Assembly (NCBI GenBank): GCA_002358555.1 | Contig: DEPC01000249.1 | Coordinates: forward strand, 1 to 14,248 | Origin: Hungatella sp. UBA3402 | Lineage (GTDB): Bacteria; Bacillota; Clostridia; Lachnospirales; Lachnospiraceae | Reading direction: 5' to 3' | DNA length: 14,248 nucleotides | In this document: positions 12,292-14,248 of the stretch, one piece after another | How the letters are laid out: each line of letters begins with the position of its first letter | Position numbering within the stretch: the stretch's first letter is position 1 | Made by a program: the position numbers and the translations under genes | Notes under the pieces: model-generated | Database searches by the model: none | Seen by the model: the letters and a program-made list of their open reading frames with translations, nothing else | Told to the model about the DNA's origin: nothing

Positions 12292-14247
12292 TTATAATCC
12301 CTTTAACTTAAATTGATTTACCAATTCATGTAGCCGTTTTGACTGCTTGGATAACTCTTCACTTGTCAGTGCACTTTCCTGAGCAGCCGAAATATTGCTT
12401 TGTACTACTCCTTCTATCAAATCTACACTCTTTACTACTTCTTGGAGAACCATCTTCTGATTCAAGGAAGCATTGCTTATTTTTTCTACAGAATCTGTAA
12501 TTTCCTTTGCCCCTTCCACCACTGCGGATAGAGAACGGGCGGTTTCATCTGCAATCAAAACCCCATTCTCCACTGCTGTAAGAGAACGTCCAATCAGTTC
12601 TGTTGTCTGACTAACAGACTCTGAACTCTTGACAGCCAGATTGCGGATTTGATTCGCTACCACAACAAATCCTTTTCCAGCTTCACCAGCTCTAGCTGCT
12701 TCAATAGAAGCATTCAAAGATAGGATATTTGTCTCATCTGCAATATCCTCTATAGCTTTGATAATCTTTTCAATTCCTGCTGAGGCTTCCTGAATATCAG
12801 ACATGGCATGAACCAACTTATCCATCTCCTGGTTTCCATTTTCAATCCGTTCACTCACTCTTGCTGCATTCAAACTCATTTTCTGTGCATCATCTGCATT
12901 AGCTGTGATATCCTTAGATAGATTTTCAATGGAGGATGCCAACTCTTCAATTGCTTCTGCCTGTTCCTCAGCTCCCTTAGAAAGAGCCTGTGCACCACTG
13001 GAGACACTTACCGAGTCGGCTGCTACATCATCTGCTGAAAGTTTAATCTGACGCAAGGTTCTGTTTAAGGAATTTGCTATCTTCTCAATGGATGCCTGAA
13101 TAGGAATAAAATCTCCGATATAGTTCTGTCTAATCTCAACATTCATATCATTTGCAGCCATCTGGGACAGTTGGTGAGAAATATCATTCACATAATTGTC
13201 TACTGTAGTGCTGATATGATTCAATGCTCTTGCCATATGCCCTAACTCATCATTCGTATCTACTCCAATATTGATTTTTAGGTTTCCCTTCTCTAGTTTG
13301 GAAGCTCCATCAAGAATTTCCTGTACAGGAGCATACGCCTTTTTAATAATTAAGTATATGATAGTAAGTAGTAAAATGCCAAATAAGACAACAACAAGCA
13401 TCAATTTCACAGAGTCTTTAATCAATCCTATATCAAATTCCATTCTGTTAATAGAAAGATGCAGTGCCCAGTTGTTCCCACTGCTCAGTTTCAATGGAAC
13501 TATAGCAGCAATCCCCATTTTTCCTGTACCATAATTAGTAACACTACTATCCACGATAGAAATGCTATTGATATATTCTCCATTTCCCATGGAGTATAAT
13601 TCATTTGCATCCTCTAAAATCGTACTATAGCCAACATCAGATGCTATCTTTCCTATTGTAGATGGGTCAGCAGTATCCAGAAGTACTGTTCCATCTTCTG
13701 CAAGAGCTACCATATGGGTAGATTCATAGCCCGTGCGTGCATATTGTTGTGTTTGCATATCAGCTAAAGCCACATCACATCCTGCTACTCCAAAAAAATC
13801 TCCATTAGCATCATAGATTGGTGCAATGATACTAATCATCATGATATCTTTTCCCTGAAGCTGATATATATATGGTTCCATCACATACACTTCGCCAGAA
13901 GATTTTATCTTCTTATAATATTCTTTATCAAAATTATCGAATGCATCTTCATGCTTTTCATAAACCACTTCTGTTCTATCTTCATTAAAATACGCGATTG
14001 CTTCATATGCTATGTCTCTATTATGTACACTGTAAGGTTCTCCATTGGCATCTGCAATCGCATTTTGTTCAAAATAAGCGAAAACCGTTGTAAAATTTTC
14101 ATCTCCGAGCAAAAGACCTGTCAATGCGTTATCGATTGCATCTCTTTGTTGCTCTGGAGGCAATGCAGATATATTTCTCAACGAGTTAGCAAATCCTAAT
14201 GCCTGCCCATAAGAATTCTCTATGCTGTTTCTAATTAAGAAAGCATT
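12292..14247 (-). CDS. Methyl-accepting chemotaxis protein with Cache-type sensor (partial, 5' end off the window)
   Basis: 651 visible residues. The frame stays open to the right edge, so the TTG-initiated shorter form (14181) is not the true start. The visible N-terminal part is an extracytoplasmic sensor of double-Cache type (MISIIAPIYDANGDFFGVAGCDVAL). A transmembrane helix follows (about 280-302: SVKLMLVVVLFGILLLTIIY), then a HAMP segment (AYAPVQEILDGASKLEKGN) and a long coiled signalling domain. The hairpin tip, DETNILSLNASIEAARAGEAG and GFVVVANQIRNLAVKSSE (about 503-543), is the conserved CheA/CheW-contact region. The missing upstream part should hold the first membrane helix. There is no C-terminal pentapeptide tether. 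It presumably couples a small-molecule ligand to flagellar control. It is unrelated to the cas operon, from which the element at 12172-12270 separates it. Confidence 0.93.
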   Translation of the reverse strand, partial: NAFLIRNSIENSYGQALGFANSLRNISALPPEQQRDAIDNALTGLLLGDENFTTVFAYFEQNAIADANGEPYSVHNRDIAYEAIAYFNEDRTEVVYEKHEDAFDNFDKEYYKKIKSSGEVYVMEPYIYQLQGKDIMMISIIAPIYDANGDFFGVAGCDVALADMQTQQYARTGYESTHMVALAEDGTVLLDTADPSTIGKIASDVGYSTILEDANELYSMGNGEYINSISIVDSSVTNYGTGKMGIAAIVPLKLSSGNNWALHLSINRMEFDIGLIKDSVKLMLVVVLFGILLLTIIYLIIKKAYAPVQEILDGASKLEKGNLKINIGVDTNDELGHMARALNHISTTVDNYVNDISHQLSQMAANDMNVEIRQNYIGDFIPIQASIEKIANSLNRTLRQIKLSADDVAADSVSVSSGAQALSKGAEEQAEAIEELASSIENLSKDITANADDAQKMSLNAARVSERIENGNQEMDKLVHAMSDIQEASAGIEKIIKAIEDIADETNILSLNASIEAARAGEAGKGFVVVANQIRNLAVKSSESVSQTTELIGRSLTAVENGVLIADETARSLSAVVEGAKEITDSVEKISNASLNQKMVLQEVVKSVDLIEGVVQSNISAAQESALTSEELSKQSKRLHELVNQFKLKGL

Positions 14248-14248
14248 T

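Overview
The window comes from a low-G+C Gram-positive bacterium, most likely a gut-type Clostridia/Lachnospiraceae member. The grounds are A/T-rich intergenic DNA, strong GGAGG-type ribosome binding sites, TTGACA/TATAAT promoters, and close resemblance of the Cas, chemoreceptor and BlaI-type proteins to Firmicutes families. The taxon is inferred from composition and gene content only. Every supported gene lies on the minus strand, so transcription runs from high to low coordinates.

Right side (about 5.7-14.25 kb). A methyl-accepting chemotaxis protein enters from the right edge and ends in a 99-bp palindromic element. Next is a type I-C CRISPR-Cas operon in the order cas3 - cas5c - cas8c (with cas11c nested in its 3' end) - cas7. 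The interference complex looks complete, but cas4, cas1 and cas2 are absent. The array is reduced to one perfect I-C-type repeat (5748-5779), preceded by a leader-like promoter and followed directly by a 30-nt hairpin in the position of a spacer. The locus is therefore either a collapsed CRISPR system or an effector complex serving one crRNA-like RNA.

Middle (about 3.8-5.7 kb). A small ORF overlaps by ATGA the start of a predicted lipoprotein gene. The lipoprotein frame has an in-frame UGA followed by 32 more open codons. A short MreB-like protein follows; it lacks the nucleotide-binding motifs of true MreB.

Left side (1-3.75 kb). A BlaI/MecI-family repressor is followed by an unknown 129-aa protein, a secreted PPC-domain-like protein, a small membrane protein and a HicA toxin cut by the left edge. 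A 17-bp sequence containing a 15-bp palindrome occurs upstream of both the repressor and the secreted-protein gene, where it overlaps the -10 box. This suggests a small BlaI-type regulon.

Three related palindromic elements of 95-99 bp (334-428, 1276-1373, 12172-12270) sit 14-42 bp downstream of three different stop codons. They look like MITEs of one family, and two of them also carry U-tracts as intrinsic terminators would.

The strongest points for a second look are the adaptation-less I-C locus with its solo repeat plus hairpin, the internal Cas11c start, the shared operator, the UGA-interrupted lipoprotein and the MITE family at 3' ends.
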